Under the pieces are notes generated by a model. That model made no database searches. It saw only the letters and a list, made by a program, of their open reading frames with translations, and was not told where the DNA came from. Of a stretch of 64,000 nt of DNA, positions 35,844-45,809 are shown piece by piece. Positions within the stretch are counted from its first letter, which is position 1. Every line of letters starts with the position of its first letter. The translations under genes were made by a program, and so were the position numbers. Location: assembly GCF_003114815.1 (NCBI RefSeq), contig NZ_BFAZ01000009.1, positions 1,710,663-1,774,662 of the forward strand, written 5' to 3'. Source of the stretch: Leptospira ellinghausenii (GTDB taxonomy: Bacteria; Spirochaetota; Leptospiria; Leptospirales; Leptospiraceae).

Positions 35844-36317
35844 CTAATCCTCTTCTTCCTCATCTGAATCCTCTTCGTCATCAGAGTCGTCGTCGAAATC
35901 ATCATCGTCATCATCCTCTTCTTCCTCTTCCGTATCATCACCGAATTCATCTTCATAACCATCTTCAAATTCTGGTTTTTTAGCTTCTTCTTCAGGGATA
36001 AAATCTTCTTCGATGTCTTCTTCTGCATGAGGAGCAAATGATGTTCCCGCAGTGGAAGTGACACCTGCAAGTTTGTCTTTTTCTGCTTGGAGGAGAGCTT
36101 TTTCTTCGGAAGAAAGGTATTTCCATTGCACTAAGTCGTTTGTGAGAGCATAGAGTGCTTGGACAGTGAGTTTACGATTTTTTAATTTTTTAGGAAGAGT
36201 GATTTTTTCGATTTTGTCGATCGCGCTGAAACCGGCCACACATGTTTCGTATTTTTTTTCCCGGCAAAGTTCTATTAAGGATACGATATCGAAGTCTTCT
36301 TTCTGTGATTGGCTCAT
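35844..36317 (-). CDS. rpoZ: RNA polymerase omega-like protein with long acidic tail
   Basis: A 157-aa protein. Residues about 15-75, KYETCVAGFSAIDKIEKI then NRKLTVQALYALTNDLVQWKYL, resemble the omega (RpoZ) motif in order and spacing: NRFELVxxAxxRA, then KPTVxALxEI. The remaining 55 residues are almost wholly Glu/Asp (EEEEEDDDDDDFDDDSD). The omega match is a reading by eye. The symbol is tentative. It is divergent from the thioredoxin-like lipoprotein gene and precedes DUF115. Confidence 0.7.
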   Translation of the reverse strand: MSQSQKEDFDIVSLIELCREKKYETCVAGFSAIDKIEKITLPKKLKNRKLTVQALYALTNDLVQWKYLSSEEKALLQAEKDKLAGVTSTAGTSFAPHAEEDIEEDFIPEEEAKKPEFEDGYEDEFGDDTEEEEEDDDDDDFDDDSDDEEDSDEEEED

Positions 36318-36463
36318 TTTTTATAAATTCCTGGGGAAGAGAGTGGAACGTTAGACCAGAGTGGGGCATGCGGGTCATATGTCAAGGGAAAGTTCGAAAA
36401 CGGACTTTACAGACGTTCTCCTAGTCCAAACCATGGGGATGGACCGTCCAAAATATGGGATTT

Positions 36464-37045
36464 ATGAAGACCGCCCTCAGCTTATTGATTAGTTTATGTC
36501 TCATTACTTGCGCACCTGCGAAATCCTCCTACTTCGGAGAAACTTCGTTTGTTGGTGTGACCGCGGATGGGGAAGAAATCACCTTTGCAAACTTGGCAAA
36601 AGACCAAATTGCAATGAATGTGTATTCTCCAGACTGTGTGCCATGTTGGAAAGAAATTCCCGCATTGAATTTATTATACGCCGAGATCCAAAACAAATTC
36701 CCAACGAAAGCAATTTATATGGTCGTTGATCCATACCAAATTGTTCCTGATGTCACCGACGAACTTCCGTTTGGCCAAGTTTACCAATTGGCAAAAGAAA
36801 GAATGAAGGTTGAAATCAAAAATCGTAATATCCAAATCCCTATCATCTTTATGAAGAAACCTTTTCGAGTAAAGGAAGGTGGGCTTGTGACAGGAACACC
36901 CGAAACACTACTTTTCGAAACAAAACCATTGCGATTGTATTATAACTTCTTAGGTTCAATCTCGGAACTAACAACAAAAGAAACAATTGAGAAAGATCCT
37001 AAATTCAATTTCTTTCGTTACCAATTTGGAATGGAATCAATATGA
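36464..37045 (+). CDS. Thioredoxin-like (TlpA-type) lipoprotein
   Basis: A 193-aa exported protein. LLISLCLITC then APAKSS is a lipobox. ATG 36464 puts the signal peptide at the N-terminus, and the longer frame from 36455 adds only three residues. The redox motif is NVYSPDCVPCWKEIPAL, a CxxC thioredoxin-like site near residue 60, followed by IYMVVDPYQIVPD. It probably acts on disulfides in the envelope. It overlaps the amidotransferase gene by four bases. Confidence 0.87.
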   Translation: MKTALSLLISLCLITCAPAKSSYFGETSFVGVTADGEEITFANLAKDQIAMNVYSPDCVPCWKEIPALNLLYAEIQNKFPTKAIYMVVDPYQIVPDVTDELPFGQVYQLAKERMKVEIKNRNIQIPIIFMKKPFRVKEGGLVTGTPETLLFETKPLRLYYNFLGSISELTTKETIEKDPKFNFFRYQFGMESI

Positions 37046-37731
37046 GAGCTGTCATTATCAGATTCATTGATTGTGAAGGTCCTGGAATTTTAGAACCACT
37101 TTTACGACAAAAAGGATACCGAATTAGTTATCATAATGCTTATGATTCTCGTGTACATTTGATGCCAGAGATTCATTTGAATTTTGATTTGATTGTCATG
37201 TTAGGTGGTCCACAGTCAGTTGCCGATCCTGATAAACAGGAATTTTTTAAACCTTACTACGAAATTGTTGAAAATGTAGTCGCTTTACCCAATAAAAAAT
37301 TAATTGGAGTTTGTTTGGGGTCTCAAATCATAGCACGAGCGTTAGGTGCAAATGTTAGGCCAGGAACAAAAGGCCCTGAGACTGGTTTTTCTGAGCTTCA
37401 ACTTTTAAAACCAGAACATCCTATCTTTTCTGGAATTCAAAAAGAATCCATTATGGCATTTCATTTACATGAAGACATCTTTGATATTCCTGTAGGTGCC
37501 GATCATTTGCTTGCTAGTGAATTTTATGCAAACCAAATGTTTTCATACAAAAACAAAGTTTTCGCTTTCCAAACACATTTAGAGCCCACGTTGGGAATGT
37601 TACGGGTTTGGCAAAATGTCCATAAGGAGTTTATCTCCAAGGGCAGTGGAGATTTTTCTAACATCGATTTGAAACAGAAAATCATGGAAGAAGATGCCAA
37701 AATCATATTTAGCAATATTATAAATTTATAA
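37042..37731 (+). CDS. Class I glutamine amidotransferase
   Basis: A 229-aa GATase-1 domain protein. [15 protein letters not shown] near 50 is the oxyanion loop. The nucleophile Cys lies in [17 protein letters not shown] near 95, and a second catalytic region is [13 protein letters not shown] near 150 and [14 protein letters not shown] near 180. It resembles GMP-synthase-like amidotransferases without an attached synthase domain. The glutamine-derived ammonia acceptor is unknown. It overlaps the TlpA-like gene by four bases and ends ten bases before secA. Confidence 0.92.
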   Translation: MRAVIIRFIDCEGPGILEPLLRQKGYRISYHNAYDSRVHLMPEIHLNFDLIVMLGGPQSVADPDKQEFFKPYYEIVENVVALPNKKLIGVCLGSQIIARALGANVRPGTKGPETGFSELQLLKPEHPIFSGIQKESIMAFHLHEDIFDIPVGADHLLASEFYANQMFSYKNKVFAFQTHLEPTLGMLRVWQNVHKEFISKGSGDFSNIDLKQKIMEEDAKIIFSNIINL

Positions 37732-37741
37732 CGGACAAAAC

Positions 37742-40501
37742 ATGTTTCAAAAAATATTAACTATACTTTTCGGTAGCAAATACGAAAGAGATTTAAAAAG
37801 GCTCAATCCAATCGTAGAAGCAATTAATTCATTTGAAGTTACAATCAAAGCGATGGACGATGAAACACTTTCCTCTCAAACACTAAAGTTTAAAGAAAGA
37901 TTGGCAAACGGGGAAACTCTTGATGATATTTTACCAGAAGCATTCGCGACTGTAAGAGAAGTTGCGTATCGTACGTTAGGTATGCGCCATTTCGATGTTC
38001 AGATGATGGGTGGTATTTCCTTACATTGGGGTAATATTTCTGAAATGAAAACTGGTGAAGGTAAAACTTTAACATCTACACTTCCTATTTATCTCAATTC
38101 ACTTTCAGGTGAAGGAGTTCACGTAGTTACAGTTAACGACTATTTGGCGAAAAGGGATGCGAATTGGATGCGTCCTGTTTTTGAATTTTTAAAAGTATCT
38201 GTTGGTGTCATTCAGCATGATATGGATCACGAGGAACGTAAAGTAGCCTACAATTCGGATATTACATACGGAACAAACAACGAATTTGGTTTTGATTATT
38301 TACGAGATAACATGGTAAGTTACAAAGAACACCGTGTCCAAAGACAACATAACTTTGCCATTGTGGATGAGGTTGACTCTATCCTAATTGATGAAGCAAG
38401 GACTCCTCTCATCATTTCAGGTCCAGCAGAAGAATCCACTGACAAATATCTAAAAGTAAATAAAATCATTCCTAAGTTAATCGAAGGAGAAGACTTCGAG
38501 ATTGATGAAAAGGCAAAAAATGTAATTTTGTCAGAAGCAGGTGTTCATCATGTAGAAAACTTATTGGAAGTGGAAAACCTTTACCATGCTGAGAATATTG
38601 AGCTCGTTCACCACGTACAACAGGCTCTAAAAGCACATAAAATCTTTTTTAAAGACAAAGATTATGTAGTGCAAGATGGTGAAGTGATCATTGTTGATGA
38701 GTTTACAGGCCGACTTATGAAAGGAAGACGTTATTCTGATGGTTTGCATCAATCCTTGGAAGCAAAAGAAGGTGTTCCCATTGCACGTGAATCACAAACA
38801 TTAGCATCCATTACCTTTCAAAATTATTTCCGCATTTATAAAAAACTAGCTGGTATGACAGGAACAGCTGATACTGAAGCCGAAGAATTTAAAAAAATTT
38901 ATAACTTAGATGTCATTGTAATTCCTTCTAATTTAAAAATCCAACGTCAAGATTTACCTGACCGTGTATACAAAACGGAACGAGAAAAGTTTGACGCAGT
39001 CGTAAAAGACATCCAAGAAAAAGTTTCAAGGAAACAGCCGGTGTTAGTTGGAACAATTTCAATTGAAAAATCGGAAGTTTTATCTAAACTATTATTCTCA
39101 CATGGAATCCAACACAACGTTTTAAATGCAAAACAACACGAAAGAGAATCAGAAATTGTAGCTAACGCTGGTAAACCAGGAGCCATCACAATTGCTACAA
39201 ACATGGCAGGTCGGGGAACAGATATTGTTCTTGGTGGCGCACCTAAATACAAAGATGATTTAGAAAAATTAGATGATAAATGTGATTCATTAGGAATCAA
39301 AAACAAGAATGAATTAGAAGTAATCTATAGTTTTCGTGAATGTCTCATTAAACAAAAGTTTGATGAAGCAGAAGGAAAAATTGCGGACGTTCGAAATGAA
39401 ACGATCAAAAAAGAATGTCTGAAAATTTTAACGGATGCAAAAAAATGGAAAGTAGATCATGATTTTGTAATTGGAGCAGGTGGACTTCATATCATCGGTT
39501 CCGAACGACATGAATCCAGAAGGATTGATAACCAACTTCGTGGAAGGTCAGGTCGACAAGGTGATCCAGGTTCTTCAAGATTCTATTTATCGTTACAAGA
39601 TGATTTGATGAGAATATTTGGATCTGATCGTATCGCACGTATCATGGACACTTTAAAAATGCCTGAAGGTCAAGAATTGGAACACAGTATGGTTTCCAAT
39701 GCAATTGCTAGAGCACAAAAACGAGTTGAAGGCCATAACTTTGATATCAGGAAACATTTGTTAGAGTATGATGATGTTATGAACCGTCAAAGAATATACA
39801 TCTATGGGATTCGTAACGAATTATTGGACAAAGGAAATATGTCCAAAACCATTGTTGATTTCTTTGATGAAGTCGTGGAAAACCAAGTAATTCTATATTG
39901 TGAAGGAAATAATGTTGATTCTTGGGAATTAGATTCTCTCAATGAATGGTTACAAAGTTTAGGCATCGATCATACAATTGAAGCTAAAGATTTCAAGAAA
40001 GAACCTAATCCGCAATTAAAAGTATTTGAAGTTGTATCTAAATTAGTGAAAGAACTTTACGAATATAAAGTTTCTTCCATTGGAGATGAAATATGGAGAT
40101 CGATTGAAAGGAATGTTTTCCTGGATATTTTAGATCATAGATGGAAAGAACACTTATACGCAATGGACCATTTAAAAGAAGGAATTTGGACTGTTGGATA
40201 TGGTGAAAAAAATCCACTCATCGAATATAAACTGCAAGGTTTTAAGATGTTTGATCAATTGGTTGAAAATCTTAAAAACGAAGTAGTTTCCTTTTTGCTA
40301 AAAATTGAAGTAACTGATTCAGATAAAAAACAAGATGATTCTTCGCCAAAAGAGTACAAAAAAATTGGGCAAGAACAAAGAGCAGAAGTGGATATGTTCG
40401 GCAATGAGTTAAAATCCAATAAAACAAAACCACAAGTATCATCGACTACTAGTTCTGGTGGAGGTTCGGAGAGAAGGTCTAGCCGCCGTAACAAGCGCTA
40501 G
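37742..40501 (+). CDS. secA: Preprotein translocase ATPase SecA
   Basis: A 919-aa motor of Sec protein export. Walker A is in [14 protein letters not shown] near 103. DEAD-like [17 protein letters not shown] is near 207, [15 protein letters not shown] near 370, [13 protein letters not shown] near 490, and [23 protein letters not shown] near 590. Unlike many SecA proteins, it ends in [14 protein letters not shown] without the C-terminal CxCxnCH zinc-binding motif. It lies in an operon with the TlpA-like lipoprotein and amidotransferase genes, an unusual combination. Confidence 0.97.
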   Translation: MFQKILTILFGSKYERDLKRLNPIVEAINSFEVTIKAMDDETLSSQTLKFKERLANGETLDDILPEAFATVREVAYRTLGMRHFDVQMMGGISLHWGNISEMKTGEGKTLTSTLPIYLNSLSGEGVHVVTVNDYLAKRDANWMRPVFEFLKVSVGVIQHDMDHEERKVAYNSDITYGTNNEFGFDYLRDNMVSYKEHRVQRQHNFAIVDEVDSILIDEARTPLIISGPAEESTDKYLKVNKIIPKLIEGEDFEIDEKAKNVILSEAGVHHVENLLEVENLYHAENIELVHHVQQALKAHKIFFKDKDYVVQDGEVIIVDEFTGRLMKGRRYSDGLHQSLEAKEGVPIARESQTLASITFQNYFRIYKKLAGMTGTADTEAEEFKKIYNLDVIVIPSNLKIQRQDLPDRVYKTEREKFDAVVKDIQEKVSRKQPVLVGTISIEKSEVLSKLLFSHGIQHNVLNAKQHERESEIVANAGKPGAITIATNMAGRGTDIVLGGAPKYKDDLEKLDDKCDSLGIKNKNELEVIYSFRECLIKQKFDEAEGKIADVRNETIKKECLKILTDAKKWKVDHDFVIGAGGLHIIGSERHESRRIDNQLRGRSGRQGDPGSSRFYLSLQDDLMRIFGSDRIARIMDTLKMPEGQELEHSMVSNAIARAQKRVEGHNFDIRKHLLEYDDVMNRQRIYIYGIRNELLDKGNMSKTIVDFFDEVVENQVILYCEGNNVDSWELDSLNEWLQSLGIDHTIEAKDFKKEPNPQLKVFEVVSKLVKELYEYKVSSIGDEIWRSIERNVFLDILDHRWKEHLYAMDHLKEGIWTVGYGEKNPLIEYKLQGFKMFDQLVENLKNEVVSFLLKIEVTDSDKKQDDSSPKEYKKIGQEQRAEVDMFGNELKSNKTKPQVSSTTSSGGGSERRSSRRNKR

Positions 40502-40563
40502 GATTATTGTTTCGGGAAGTATGCCTTCCCATTCAATTAATCTCTTGGTTTATCTAAAAAAAA

Positions 40564-40602
40564 CTCAAGTAACCTAATTACTTTCTAATTAGATTACTTG
40601 AG
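40564..40602 (-). terminator. Terminator of the lipoprotein gene at 40623
   Basis: CTCAAGTAACCTAATTA and TAATTAGATTACTTGAG (one mispair) form a 17-bp stem with a five-base loop. On the minus strand it is followed by a run of seven T residues. It may serve the end of secA too. Confidence 0.85.
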
Positions 40603-40622
40603 GATTCAAATTGAAAATACCC

Positions 40623-41480
40623 TTATTCTATATATTTTGCAACAACACCATCTATGTCAGATCCATTGTCATATGAATGTGGATAGGTGTATCCGTTCCC
40701 TGTGTTTGGGTTCGTTACAGCAGATGCGGAAATCATTTTTATATATTTAAAACCGTTGGTTTGGATATTTGAACGAGTAGATGAATCACAGTTGGCATCT
40801 GGTCCGCCAACAATTAGATCATCCAAATTGAATCCATCTCCACCACCTAACAAAAAACTATTTCCAGATGGAGTAAATAATTCATTTAATGTAAAGGGTT
40901 TTGTGGCCATATTGTAAATCACAGGTCTAAGTCCAGCAAAACCTGGCCAAGATGATATTTTGTTACTGTCGGAAACATTTGGGTTATAACCACTGAGATC
41001 AAATCCACAAAATTCGGTTCCATTAAAAGAAACTTGTACTACCATTGGATCAAAAGCATAACGATCGCTAGATTCTGAAACTCTGAATGGATTTTCATAG
41101 ACGATAAAATCTATACCACTTACATTCTTAACTGTTTTTCCTGCCCAAGATAAAATCAAACTAGCACCAGCTCCCGTTAAATTTAAGGCATATACATCTA
41201 GGGATCCAGAAAACTCTCCACCACCACAGATGCCATTGATCGCTTTCGTCTGATTGTTAAAGCCACTCACAGTTGAATTGGCGGAGACAACTGTATTTGC
41301 AATTGGGATTTCAGTCGGTAGAGAAGTTGGTGGACATGGTATAGCGGAAGAATTATTTACCTTTGGAATTGCGAGTAAAGATAATAAAATATCATTCTTA
41401 TTTTCGTCTTCTTTACATTGTAAAAAAGTAAATGATAAAATGAACATAAATAAGACTGATTTTAGTTGGTATTTTCCCAA
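40623..41480 (-). CDS. Lipoprotein downstream of cobalamin riboswitch, 285 aa
   Basis: An exported lipoprotein with lipobox FILSFTFLQC. TTG 41480 is chosen because GGAGA lies seven bases upstream and it gives a normal-length leader. ATG 41504 is an alternative adding eight residues. Distinct segments are GSLDVYALNLTGAGASL, GIDFIVYENPFRVS near 135 and LLGGGDGFNLDDLIVGG near 235. This DFIVYENPF type of protein is known as a surface protein in other bacteria, but I cannot give it a function. It is the second gene after the riboswitch, 56 bases from the first. Confidence 0.78.
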   Translation of the reverse strand: MGKYQLKSVLFMFILSFTFLQCKEDENKNDILLSLLAIPKVNNSSAIPCPPTSLPTEIPIANTVVSANSTVSGFNNQTKAINGICGGGEFSGSLDVYALNLTGAGASLILSWAGKTVKNVSGIDFIVYENPFRVSESSDRYAFDPMVVQVSFNGTEFCGFDLSGYNPNVSDSNKISSWPGFAGLRPVIYNMATKPFTLNELFTPSGNSFLLGGGDGFNLDDLIVGGPDANCDSSTRSNIQTNGFKYIKMISASAVTNPNTGNGYTYPHSYDNGSDIDGVVAKYIE

Positions 41481-41536
41481 TTTGTTTCTCCTATATGCCT
41501 TCATTCAATATAATAATGAAGGCAAAATTTTGATGC

Positions 41537-42118
41537 TTAGAAAGTTCTCGTTAAAAAATTGAAGGCAAAGGAACCATTACATCCAGCAGACTTAGGATTA
41601 GAAGTATAAACTGTTCCTGATGCTTTTCTTGAGTTAAGATCTGATTTTGTTTCCACTAACGAAGGTTTACCGTTGAAAACATCGCAAATTAAAATTTCTT
41701 TCGCATCTGTAATCGTCCAAATGAGTGCAGAAATGTTTGCACTATTTTTAGGTTTGTAATAGAGAACTCGATCGGTATTGCTAAATTCTACAATTTCTGC
41801 ATTAACTCGGTAAGTTGACGTTCCTGCACCATTTACATAATCTACATATAAATATCCAGTTGTTGTTCCAAAATTAGATTGGATTGAAACCGTATTTGAG
41901 CCAGGTGTATTACAAGAACCAGCAGAACAACTTGCTTGCAAATAAGTACCTCTTATTTCGATTTGCCCAGCTTCTTTTGACGATGACTCTACAGTTTTTA
42001 ATAAGCCTAATGCTAAATTATTGTCCGCAACTGATTTGTCTACTTTGCCAGTATCTGCACATGCTGAAATCACAAGTGCAAATAACATCACGAGTGTTAG
42101 TTTAATTAAAGTTTTCAT
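41537..42118 (-). CDS. Lipoprotein directly downstream of cobalamin riboswitch, 193 aa
   Basis: An exported lipoprotein; the leader KLTLVMLFALVISAC, followed by ADTGKV, is a lipobox. The mature part has two short disulfide-capable Cys pairs (ASCSAGSC and LICDVF with SAGCNGSF) and beta-rich sequence (GYLYVDYVNGAGTSTYRVNAEIVEF). It is unrecognised. Its ribosome-binding site TTTAGGAGAATCTAA is strong, like that of icd. It is the first gene after the riboswitch and hairpin (aptamer 42335-42445), so its expression is probably regulated by cobalamin. Confidence 0.82.
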   Translation of the reverse strand: MKTLIKLTLVMLFALVISACADTGKVDKSVADNNLALGLLKTVESSSKEAGQIEIRGTYLQASCSAGSCNTPGSNTVSIQSNFGTTTGYLYVDYVNGAGTSTYRVNAEIVEFSNTDRVLYYKPKNSANISALIWTITDAKEILICDVFNGKPSLVETKSDLNSRKASGTVYTSNPKSAGCNGSFAFNFLTRTF

Positions 42119-42246
42119 TTAGATTCTCCTAAATCTTTTTTGAAATTTAGGGGAACGCGAAACGGAAAGTTGATACGACATGAATATATCCATGTGTATA
42201 CCAAATCTAAAGATAATAATCGAATAGTTTTGTTTTCCATACGGGT

Positions 42247-42268
42247 GCCCCGAATTTGCCTTCGGGGC
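42247..42268 (-). promoter_or_regulatory. Expression-platform hairpin after the riboswitch
   Basis: GCCCCGAA / TTCGGGGC forms an 8-bp GC-rich stem with a six-base loop, about 130 bases upstream of the lipoprotein start at 42118. It lacks a clear U-tract on the minus strand, so it may be part of a structured leader rather than a classic terminator. An upstream weaker hairpin (TGCTCT / AGAGCA) is also present at 42276-42300. Confidence 0.6.
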
Positions 42269-42334
42269 CCCTTTATGCTCTCTATTGAAAATAAAGAGCA
42301 TAAGTGTGCAAAGTTCCCAATCCACGAGAAAACA

Positions 42335-42445
42335 TTGCGGGGAAGATCTGGCTCAACAGAAAAAAGGATTAACTATTTTCTGTATTACAGTTGCGGGTCA
42401 GCACAGGATTCTCACCTGTTTCCTCCCTGAAGGTATTGTCACATT
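42335..42445 (-). promoter_or_regulatory. Cobalamin (B12) riboswitch aptamer
   Basis: Read on the minus strand: CAGGTGAGAATCCTGTGCTG, then GACCCGCAACTGTAA, and finally the B12 box TGAGCCAGATC. These are in the conserved order of the cobalamin aptamer (GGTGNRAATCC, CCGCAACTGT, AGCCAG). The aptamer is oriented toward the two lipoprotein genes at 42118 and 41480. A hairpin lies between it and the first gene. The exact ends are approximate. Confidence 0.92.
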
Positions 42446-42474
42446 TGTCTTAGCTTAATTTTACGTCAACAGAT

Positions 42475-43554
42475 TTAATTTGATTTAGTTTTATCAGAGA
42501 GTGTTTTTAAGAACACAATGAGCAAATCTATTTCTGAACTTGCTAATCGTCTGTTCAATTTGTACTCATTCATCCTTTCTATTGTCTCTTTAAGCGAAGT
42601 TACACTTCCGTCATGGAAGTATGGTTGAGTTAAAGTTACATTTCTTAAACTGGGAATTTTAAATAAATATCGATCATTCGAATCACCTGTTACTTCAAAC
42701 TTACCGAAATCATTTGGATTGTATAAAAAAGAAGATTCAAGTTTTGAAAGATTGTTTCCACCTAACAAATACCCTGAATGGCAATTGGTACATCCAACTT
42801 CTAAAAAAATATTCAAACCTTCCAGTTCCTGTCGATTGAATATAAGTAAGTTACCCATAACAAAATCATCAAATTTTGAATTGGAAACTAAACTTCTTTC
42901 AAAGGACGCTAAAGATAATCTCACATTGTGTAGATTAATGTTTGGGTTTGATGGGAAGGCCCTTACAAAATATTCACTATAAGAGGGATCATTCTGGATT
43001 TTTTGTATCAGTTCGGATTCAGATGATAATGACATTTCTATTGGATTGATAAATGGGTCAATTGCTTGGTCATAGAGTGAATTTCTCCTTCCATCCCAAA
43101 ACAGTACAGAATTAAACCCAACATTTAATATCGTAGGTGTATTTCTTTTTCCCAATTGGCCAAAGGTACCTCTTGGGGTGGTTTGACGATCCATACCAGC
43201 AGATCTTCCATCAATAGGATGGCATGTAACACATGCCTGGATTTGATTTGCAGACAAATTGATATCACGAAATAGTTTATTCCCCAATTTGATTTTTGCA
43301 TCAGTATCATCTTCGGAACCTGGTGGAGAATTGGGAAGAGAACCAATTTGATTTTTGGCTCTTTGTTGGAGATCGGAAGCAAAAGAAATATCGTTAAAAA
43401 ATTGTATTGAGATTAAATATTGAAATTGGTTGTTATCATTGTAGTATACTCTGAAATCTTGACAATTCGAAATGCAAACGAACGTTAGTATTAAATAAAA
43501 TTGAATTAAAAAGTTTACTTTAGTATTGGCTTTTTTGGTTACTGTGGATCCCAT
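42475..43554 (-). CDS. Di-haem cytochrome c peroxidase (CcpA/MauG family) lipoprotein
   Basis: A 359-aa exported di-haem protein. The leader ending FVCISNC suggests a lipoprotein. Two c-type haem sites are seen: ACVTCHPIDG near 105 and VGCTNCHSG near 255. Segments ILNVGFNSVLFWDGR and LRNVTLTQPYFHDGSVTSLKETI near 320 are typical of bacterial CCP/MauG proteins that reduce hydrogen peroxide or modify proteins. ATG 43554 is chosen over TTG 43563. It ends 30 bases upstream of the riboswitch, which lies on the same strand, so it is not itself regulated by that aptamer. Confidence 0.9.
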   Translation of the reverse strand: MGSTVTKKANTKVNFLIQFYLILTFVCISNCQDFRVYYNDNNQFQYLISIQFFNDISFASDLQQRAKNQIGSLPNSPPGSEDDTDAKIKLGNKLFRDINLSANQIQACVTCHPIDGRSAGMDRQTTPRGTFGQLGKRNTPTILNVGFNSVLFWDGRRNSLYDQAIDPFINPIEMSLSSESELIQKIQNDPSYSEYFVRAFPSNPNINLHNVRLSLASFERSLVSNSKFDDFVMGNLLIFNRQELEGLNIFLEVGCTNCHSGYLLGGNNLSKLESSFLYNPNDFGKFEVTGDSNDRYLFKIPSLRNVTLTQPYFHDGSVTSLKETIERMNEYKLNRRLASSEIDLLIVFLKTLSDKTKSN

Positions 43555-43653
43555 GATGACCAAAAAGGGAATCCATACAATTTTTTAGCAAACAAATTTT
43601 AGAATTGAAAAAATCATGTGTCTGTTAGGTGGTAAATTCAAAAAATACCTTTA

Positions 43654-45708
43654 TTAATGGGTGCGAAAAGTATTTGTAATCATGGCAATGTTAGTTGCAA
43701 TGTCTCCAATTTTTTGGCTCACTTGGTTTAAATCTTCAGAATTATTGGCGAGTTCTTGGGCACTTCCAGATAATGTATTGACCGTATTAACCATGTCTTC
43801 CGATGCTTTTTTCTGTTCTCTACTTGAGAATTCGATTGTTCTTGCCATCTCTTCCAAACCATTGAGCTCGCTTGTAACACTGAGTAAACTTTTGGATTGA
43901 GTTGTCATTTCCTCTTTTAAATGGCTTACTGCATTATTCATGCGTTTTGATTGTCCCACTATCTCACTGAGTGCATTCACAGCTTCCATTACATGACTGG
44001 AACCTTCATTGACTACAAGATGACTTTTATCGATTAACTTTTTAATGCTCTTTACTGACGATTGTGTTTTGTCAGCTAATTTTGAAATTTCTTCTGCCAC
44101 TACAGCAAATCCCATTCCAGCATCACCAGCGCGTGCCGCTTCTATACTAGCATTTAATGCAAGTAAGTTGGTTCGTTCTGAAATTTCAGTTATCAAATCA
44201 ATGATCCCCGTGATCTCCTTTGTCACGGATCGGATTTCAGTCATTGTTATATCGGTATTTTTAATCGAATCATTACCAGAATTTGCAAGTTGAGTTGATT
44301 GATTCGAAAGGTCCGTTAATTGCAAAAGTGCCTTTTCAATATTTGCAATTGAGCTTTTGATCGTTGTCATTTCTTCCGTAATTTTTACTATATTCTTTGT
44401 TTCATTTGTGATGAATTCGAACATAATTTCGAAGGAAGTGGTTAACTCTTCCAATGAGGCTGCCGATTCTTCTGACACAGAAGCAAGCGATGTTGCGTTA
44501 TCTGAAACAGAAATTGCATCTTGTTTTAATTTTGATGATACTTTCTCAGATTCGCTGACTGACATTTTTAATTGGTTCATAATCTGATTAAGATTTTCTA
44601 AGAATAAATTGATGGAGTAAGTGATTTTACCAATTTCATTGTTTCCAAAGTCAGGTAATTTATTAGTGAGGTCTGCTTCCCCACTTGAGAGTTCATCAAT
44701 CTTAATGAGCACTTTTTTTAACGGATCATTCACACTTTTGAATATAAAGTAAACGAAAACAGTAGATATGAGTAATGCGACAATTACTAAAATGATATTA
44801 AAATTTCGTTTCCAAGTGAGTAATTGCACTCGGTCATTGATCATTTGTTCGAGTAGTGAATTTGATTTTTCCTGAATTATTTTTGCATTATCTGTGCCTT
44901 TGTGGACGGTTGTGAATAGAACATCTGATGATATGGGCTTAATTTTATTTTGTAAAAAAATATTTTTTAGTTCCGATGTGTAATCATAGCAAGATTTTTC
45001 GGCAAATTTTTTAGCTTCATCTAATTTTGGTTTATAATTTTGATTTGTATCGAATGATTTTTTGTAGGATTTACTAATTTCTTTACAAGTTACTTCAATT
45101 CCATTAATAGTTAAAATGGCCTTGGTAAGGCTTTCACTCGAAAAGGTTTTTGATGTTGAATTTGCACCTAAGTATTCGTTTCGAACCATTTCCTTTAGCA
45201 AGGAAACATTTTGGTACAGGGAAGGCACACGAAATAATACAATTTCCATTTGGTAATACGAATCAACTTCTGGATCTAAGATTAAATTCGAAAGGTCTCC
45301 TATCTTTAACAAAAGTTCCTGCGCATCGTTCAAAAATTGGAGTGTCGTAGTTTGGTCGAATGAATTCATTTTTGTATAGTGTTCAAGATTCACGACTTCA
45401 TCCGCATCTATGCTAATGATCTCAGTTTTTAAGATTTGTTTTTTGATCTCTTGAAGAAGTGGAATTAATTCCTTAGTAGACTCTTGTCCTATTTTTAATC
45501 TACTTAGGCCCTCTCGGTACGTTGCTGAAATTGGTTGGATGGTTGCCAATCCAAGTTGTTCTTTTCTAGAAAATTCTAGGGTTTCATTTTGCGATTGGAC
45601 TAACAAAAATAAGATAAATACCAAGGATACAATGAGAGGAAGAGGGAAGAGCAATAGTCGGCTTTGGATAGAAATTTTTGATAGAAATCTCATTACTAAT
45701 AAACTCAT
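43654..45708 (-). CDS. Methyl-accepting chemotaxis protein
   Basis: A 684-aa receptor. An N-terminal span ([20 protein letters not shown]) is followed by a helical periplasmic domain of about 260 residues (TREG-like [25 protein letters not shown]). A second span ([21 protein letters not shown]) lies near residue 310. HAMP then follows, and a signalling domain with [41 protein letters not shown], the MCP hairpin tip. It should control CheA. No CheR-docking pentapeptide is seen at the C-terminus. An alternative start is 45693. Confidence 0.95.
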   Translation of the reverse strand: MSLLVMRFLSKISIQSRLLLFPLPLIVSLVFILFLLVQSQNETLEFSRKEQLGLATIQPISATYREGLSRLKIGQESTKELIPLLQEIKKQILKTEIISIDADEVVNLEHYTKMNSFDQTTTLQFLNDAQELLLKIGDLSNLILDPEVDSYYQMEIVLFRVPSLYQNVSLLKEMVRNEYLGANSTSKTFSSESLTKAILTINGIEVTCKEISKSYKKSFDTNQNYKPKLDEAKKFAEKSCYDYTSELKNIFLQNKIKPISSDVLFTTVHKGTDNAKIIQEKSNSLLEQMINDRVQLLTWKRNFNIILVIVALLISTVFVYFIFKSVNDPLKKVLIKIDELSSGEADLTNKLPDFGNNEIGKITYSINLFLENLNQIMNQLKMSVSESEKVSSKLKQDAISVSDNATSLASVSEESAASLEELTTSFEIMFEFITNETKNIVKITEEMTTIKSSIANIEKALLQLTDLSNQSTQLANSGNDSIKNTDITMTEIRSVTKEITGIIDLITEISERTNLLALNASIEAARAGDAGMGFAVVAEEISKLADKTQSSVKSIKKLIDKSHLVVNEGSSHVMEAVNALSEIVGQSKRMNNAVSHLKEEMTTQSKSLLSVTSELNGLEEMARTIEFSSREQKKASEDMVNTVNTLSGSAQELANNSEDLNQVSQKIGDIATNIAMITNTFRTH

Positions 45709-45809
45709 TCTAAAGGCTCAGACGATTTTTTATAACATTTCATTGCAGAACGATTAATGATTTCCAAAATTTTACTCATTTTGTTTCTTAGAAGATCTAC
45801 GGAGGATTT

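Noticed and set aside
42119..42325. 68-aa minus frame across the riboswitch leader
   Set aside because: It overlaps the expression-platform hairpin and has no recognisable features or ribosome-binding site.
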